From Bergeyella porcorum (GTDB lineage Bacteria; Bacteroidota; Bacteroidia; Flavobacteriales; Weeksellaceae): DNA of 64,000 nt. The stretch lies in assembly GCF_042427575.1 (NCBI RefSeq), contig NZ_JBHMFD010000001.1:286738-350737 (forward strand). Direction: 5' to 3'. A program made the position numbers and the translations under genes. The number at the start of each line of letters is the position of its first letter. Positions within the stretch are counted from its first letter, which is position 1. Positions 60,614-64,000 of this stretch are shown piece by piece. Under the pieces are notes generated by a model that ran no database searches, was not told where the DNA came from, and saw nothing but the letters and a program-made list of their open reading frames with translations.

Positions 60614-61798
60614 TTAAACTGACAAATTCTCAATTACGATAGCTGAAGCCCCACCTCCACCGTTGCAGATGGCGGCAGCACCGTATTTACCGTTATTTTG
60701 TTTCAAAACATTGATAAGCGTTACAATGATTCTAGCTCCAGAGCTTCCTAGAGGATGTCCCAAAGCTACAGCTCCTCCGTTCACATTCACCTTCGCTGGG
60801 TCTAAGCCTAAAATTTTGTTATTAGCCAAACCTACCACAGAAAATGCTTCATTAAATTCAAAAAAGTCAATGTCAGATAGTTCTAGATTAGCCTTTTTCA
60901 AAGCGATAGGCAATGCTTTGGCTGGTGCAGTTGTAAACCATTCTGGCTCCTGAGCTGCATCGGCATAAGACACGATTTTAGCCAACGGTTTCAGCCCAAG
61001 CTCTTCCATTTTTTCTCTAGAAACCAAAATAAGAGCAGAAGCACCATCATTTAAGGTAGATGCATTAGCGGCGGTTACCGTTCCATTTTCTTTTTGGAAT
61101 ACCGTAGGCAAAGAAGGAATTTTATCAAATTTTACAGCTTTATATTCTTCATCTTCAGCAAAAATAATAGGCTCTCCTTTTCTCTGTGGAATTTCTACTG
61201 GAACCACTTCATCCTTAAATTTCCCTTCTTCCCAAGCCTTTGCAGAACGCTTATAAGACTCTATAGCAAAGTTATCTTGCTCTTCTCTTGAGATATTGTA
61301 TTCCGCAGCACATTTCTCTGCACATACCCCCATATGGACTTTGTTATACACATCTGTAAGACCGTCTAATACCATTCCGTCTTGCATTTTTACATCGCCT
61401 AATTTGGTTGCATTTCTTGCATTGAAATAATGGGGCACTTGAGACATATTTTCCATTCCTCCTGCTACGATGGCTTCTGCATCTCCAGCCTTAATAGCCT
61501 GTGCTGCCATCATCACCGCTTTCATCCCAGAAGCACAAACTTTATTGATGGTAGTGGCTGGGGTTTCTTTGGACAATCCTGCTCCTAAAGCAACCTGACG
61601 CGCTGGTGCCTGTCCCTCTCCTGCTTGTAACACATTTCCCATATAGATTTCTTGAATGTGCTGGGCATCTAGATTAATTTTGTCCAATGCTCCTTTTACA
61701 GCAGCTGCTCCCAATTTTGTAGCGGGAACTGTAGAAAGGCTTCCCAAAAAACTTCCCATTGGCGTACGAGCCGCCGATACGATAAATACTTCTTTCAT
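60614..61798 (-). CDS. Acetyl-CoA C-acetyltransferase (thiolase)
   Basis: This 394-residue thiolase has the nucleophilic Cys in TINKVCASGMKAV (about residue 88), the His in NGGAVALGHPLGSSGARI and the final Cys in AAICNGGGGASAIV. The NGGGGAS motif and length match the biosynthetic/degradative acetoacetyl-CoA type (AtoB/PhaA-like) rather than the FadA type at 39170. It stands outside the fad operon. The ATG at 61798 gives MKEVFIVSAARTP; upstream in-frame codons from 61831 are not conserved. Confidence 0.93.
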   Translation of the reverse strand: MKEVFIVSAARTPMGSFLGSLSTVPATKLGAAAVKGALDKINLDAQHIQEIYMGNVLQAGEGQAPARQVALGAGLSKETPATTINKVCASGMKAVMMAAQAIKAGDAEAIVAGGMENMSQVPHYFNARNATKLGDVKMQDGMVLDGLTDVYNKVHMGVCAEKCAAEYNISREEQDNFAIESYKRSAKAWEEGKFKDEVVPVEIPQRKGEPIIFAEDEEYKAVKFDKIPSLPTVFQKENGTVTAANASTLNDGASALILVSREKMEELGLKPLAKIVSYADAAQEPEWFTTAPAKALPIALKKANLELSDIDFFEFNEAFSVVGLANNKILGLDPAKVNVNGGAVALGHPLGSSGARIIVTLINVLKQNNGKYGAAAICNGGGGASAIVIENLSV

Positions 61799-61911
61799 TT
61801 TATGATTCTTAAATTTATGTTGATACTTCAAATTTGACTTCGCTAAAAGTACAAAAAAATCTGCATTTACAAAATAAAATGCAGATTGATTTTAATCTAT
61901 TGCTTTACAGA

Positions 61912-63246
61912 TTAGTGAGCGATATCTTTAATCGCATCTGGACGGTGCTTATGCTTGAAGATAACAGCAAACAACACCGCTACCACTAGAGCATATCCCG
62001 CAAATATATACCAAGAGGTTCTCCAGCCTTCCAATTGCAGCGTCAAGTCAGTTTGGCTATAAACAAAATGGTTCACTACCTCTTGTGCTGCAAGCATTCC
62101 TATAGTCGCCCCAAAGCCATTGGTCATCATCATAAAAACACCCTGTGCAGAAGACTTGATGTCTGCCGAAGTTTCCTGATCTACGAATAAAGACCCCGAT
62201 ACATTAAAGAAATCAAACGCAATACCATATACAATCATAGAGATGATGAACATCCACACGCCAGAGCCTGGATCGCCTAAGCCAAATAATCCAAAACGAA
62301 GCACCCAAGCCACCATTGCCATTAGCATTACCGTTTTAATTCCAAATTTTTTCAAGAAAAAAGGAATCAATAAAATACATAGCGTCTCTGAAACTTGCGA
62401 TAGAGAAATCAAAGCATTAGCATTATTAGCACCCCAAGAATTAGCATATTCTGGTACGCTTTTAAAGGTTGATATAAATGGATTGGCATAGCCATTGGTA
62501 ATCTGTAAAGAAACCCCCAAAAGCATAGAGAAAATAAAGAAAATTGCCATCTTCGTATTCTTAAACAATGCAAAAGCTTTCAGCCCAAACGCATCTGCTA
62601 AAGTGGTTTTTTCCTTAGAAGCATTGATAGGGCAATGTGGCAAAGAAAAGGAATATAAGAATAGTAAAATACCTAAAAAACCAGACACATAAAACTGATA
62701 ATAATTGGATTGGAAACTTTCAAAATTTGGATTGCTATCAAAATTAAACCCGAAATGTCCATTTTCAAATCCTGAAAAATTAACAAATAACATTGCACAG
62801 ATAAATCCTACTGTACCCAAAGTTCTAATCGGTGGAAAGGCTTTAATAACATCCAATTGATTCTGTTTCAGAATACTATAAGCCGTAGAATTGGATAATG
62901 CGATGGTTGGCATAAAGAACGCCACACTTAAAGAGTACAGCGTGAAGATGGTAGTGAAATCCACATTCTGCCCTGCCGAAGCACCATAATATCCTGTAGC
63001 AATAATGAATATAGCAGCTATCAAATGATTAATCCCCAATAGCCTCTGTACGGGAATCCATCGGTCTGCAATAATCCCCATTATCGCAGGCATAAAGATG
63101 GAAACGATTCCCTGCATTGCATAGAACAAACCAATTTTAGGCCCTAAGCCAATGGAACCTAAATAATTACCCATTGATGTAAGGTAAGCTCCCCAAACAG
63201 CGAACTCTAAAAAGTTCATCACCGTTAATCTAAACTTGATATTCAT
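61912..63246 (-). CDS. NupG-type nucleoside:H+ symporter (MFS)
   Basis: This 444-residue protein has twelve predicted helices and the pattern of the NHS/NupG family: MNFLEFAVWGAYLTSMGNYLG in helix 1, IGLFYAMQGIVSIFMPAIMGIIADRWIPVQRL after helix 2, and FFNVSGSLFVDQE near helix 10. It imports nucleosides with protons. It is 7 bp downstream of the bifunctional-nuclease-family gene and so shares its transcript. Confidence 0.88.
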   Translation of the reverse strand: MNIKFRLTVMNFLEFAVWGAYLTSMGNYLGSIGLGPKIGLFYAMQGIVSIFMPAIMGIIADRWIPVQRLLGINHLIAAIFIIATGYYGASAGQNVDFTTIFTLYSLSVAFFMPTIALSNSTAYSILKQNQLDVIKAFPPIRTLGTVGFICAMLFVNFSGFENGHFGFNFDSNPNFESFQSNYYQFYVSGFLGILLFLYSFSLPHCPINASKEKTTLADAFGLKAFALFKNTKMAIFFIFSMLLGVSLQITNGYANPFISTFKSVPEYANSWGANNANALISLSQVSETLCILLIPFFLKKFGIKTVMLMAMVAWVLRFGLFGLGDPGSGVWMFIISMIVYGIAFDFFNVSGSLFVDQETSADIKSSAQGVFMMMTNGFGATIGMLAAQEVVNHFVYSQTDLTLQLEGWRTSWYIFAGYALVVAVLFAVIFKHKHRPDAIKDIAH

Positions 63247-63253
63247 AATTCTA

Positions 63254-63856
63254 TTAGTCTATTTTCTTTTTTCTTCTTTTAATTTCCTCCTGAATTTCTA
63301 CAGCAGCATCAAAATCTTCTTCTTTCACCACCTGCTCCAGAAGGATTTGTAATTCCTCATTGGTCATATTTCTAAGACTATCTTCGCCATCAGTTTCTTC
63401 CTCATCTGCAGCAGCATCTTCATTGGTAGCCATCTCCAATTCCAGCAAAATTCCCGCTTCATTCAGCACCTGAGAGGTCGTGAATATCGGGGCATTAAAC
63501 CTTACAGCCATAGCCACAGCATCAGAAGTTCTAGCATCTAAGGTTAATTCTTCTTCGGTTTCTATATTTTTGAAATTGATATTAGAAAAGAAAACACCAT
63601 CTATAATCTGATAGATAATCACGGATTCCAAACGATATCCCGTGGCAGTAACAAACTGCGAAAATAAATCGTGCGTAAGCGGTCTGGGAGGTCTTAAATC
63701 TTTCTCTAATCCCAAAGAAATAGATTGTGCTTCAAAATTCCCAATAACCACAGGAAGTTTCACTTTTGATTCCTCGTGTTCTAGCAAAAGAGCATACGCC
63801 CCCGACTGCGTTTGGCTGTAAGAAATCCCTCTTATGATGAGTTTTTTGTAATCCAT
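63254..63856 (-). CDS. Bifunctional nuclease family protein (DUF151) with UVR motif
   Basis: This 200-residue protein has the DUF151 domain (GAYALLLEHEESKVKLPVVIGNFEAQSISLGLE, RPLTHDLF, DARTSDAVAMAVRFNAPIFTTSQVLNEAGI) at about 10-140 and a C-terminal UvrB/UvrC-type motif (LQILLEQVVKEEDFDAAVEIQEEIKRRKK). Plant relatives were described as bifunctional nucleases. The ATG at 63862 would add two residues and cannot be excluded. It precedes the NupG-type gene. Confidence 0.87.
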   Translation of the reverse strand: MDYKKLIIRGISYSQTQSGAYALLLEHEESKVKLPVVIGNFEAQSISLGLEKDLRPPRPLTHDLFSQFVTATGYRLESVIIYQIIDGVFFSNINFKNIETEEELTLDARTSDAVAMAVRFNAPIFTTSQVLNEAGILLELEMATNEDAAADEEETDGEDSLRNMTNEELQILLEQVVKEEDFDAAVEIQEEIKRRKKKID

Positions 63857-63899
63857 ACACAAAGATAAGTATTAAATTTAAACTAACAATCAATTCTCT

Positions 63900-64000
63900 G
63901 CTGAGTTTTGAAGAAAGAAGAAAGAAGAAAGAAGAAAGAAGAAAGAAAAAAGACCATCAACCGACAACCAACAACTATCAACCAATTTAAGTTTTGAGTT
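63900..64000. repeat. Simple repeat mosaic at the right edge
   Basis: It contains about five copies of the 7-bp unit GAAGAAA (63911-63945), then ACCATCAACCGACAACC and CAACAACTATCAACC words and TTTAAGTTTTGAGTT running off the window. The words are reverse complements of those at 60480-60600. Confidence 0.8.

Overview
The window is 64 kb of low-GC DNA with the signature of a flavobacterium, most likely the Chryseobacterium/Riemerella-type family Weeksellaceae. The evidence is: Bacteroidota promoters (TTTG-N19/20-TAnnTTTG) in front of many genes with no obvious Shine-Dalgarno sites; a type IX secretion gene (porQ) and a secreted protein with a T9SS sorting tail; a DAHP synthase-chorismate mutase fusion; a monomeric isocitrate dehydrogenase; and an ATP synthase operon without the beta and epsilon genes. 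No rRNA, tRNA, CRISPR array or prophage was seen. The genus is inferred, not proven.

Layout. 1-16 kb is housekeeping: rlmH, a BrkB-type membrane protein, a FUSC protein, a DUF6261-like protein beside a 41-bp repeat array, a phosphopantetheinyl transferase, ahcY, rsgA, DAHP synthase, dnaX (split by an A10 slippery run), a GCDH-like acyl-CoA dehydrogenase, pyrH-frr, porQ and cmk. 16-18 kb holds a second 41-bp array, a ribosome-hibernation-type gene and a scar made of an sdaA remnant fused to an ISAs1-type transposase remnant. 18-23 kb carries a large TonB-type receptor and a small operon (zinc-ribbon protein, membrane protein, serine hydrolase). 23-33 kb has an SDR, an M20 dipeptidase, icd, a 49-residue membrane protein and the atp operon. 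34-43 kb has ffh, a MITE related to the IS remnant, and a MarR-headed beta-oxidation operon (fadB-, fadA- and fadE-like genes) into which two four-helix-bundle (S23-type) genes are inserted. 43-50 kb has an amino-acid symporter, an alpha-oxoamine synthase (sphingo- or sulfonolipid type) and an nlpC/dapD/glycosyltransferase cluster. 50-56 kb is a probable heme-acquisition locus: a DUF6607-like protein, an HmuY-like lipoprotein, a TonB receptor, and a divergent HmuY-like protein with a T9SS tail. 56-64 kb has a TPR protein, gyrA, a DUF4286-like protein, a thiolase, a NupG-type transporter and a bifunctional-nuclease-family protein.

The observations most worth following are: (1) both four-helix-bundle genes in the fad operon sit between about 31-nt inverted repeats of unrelated sequence, so each would form the loop of a long RNA hairpin, like the S23-encoding intervening sequences of 23S rRNA; (2) nine degenerate direct repeats with an almost exact 21-bp period upstream of the DUF6607-like gene in the heme locus; (3) a near-consensus sigma-54 promoter followed about 60 bp later by a strong terminator and no ordinary gene, a candidate small RNA; (4) two 41-bp repeat arrays that share a degenerate end unit and point the same way relative to the next gene; (5) a strong terminator-like hairpin directly after atpE; and (6) an A10 slippery run joining the gamma and tau frames of dnaX.
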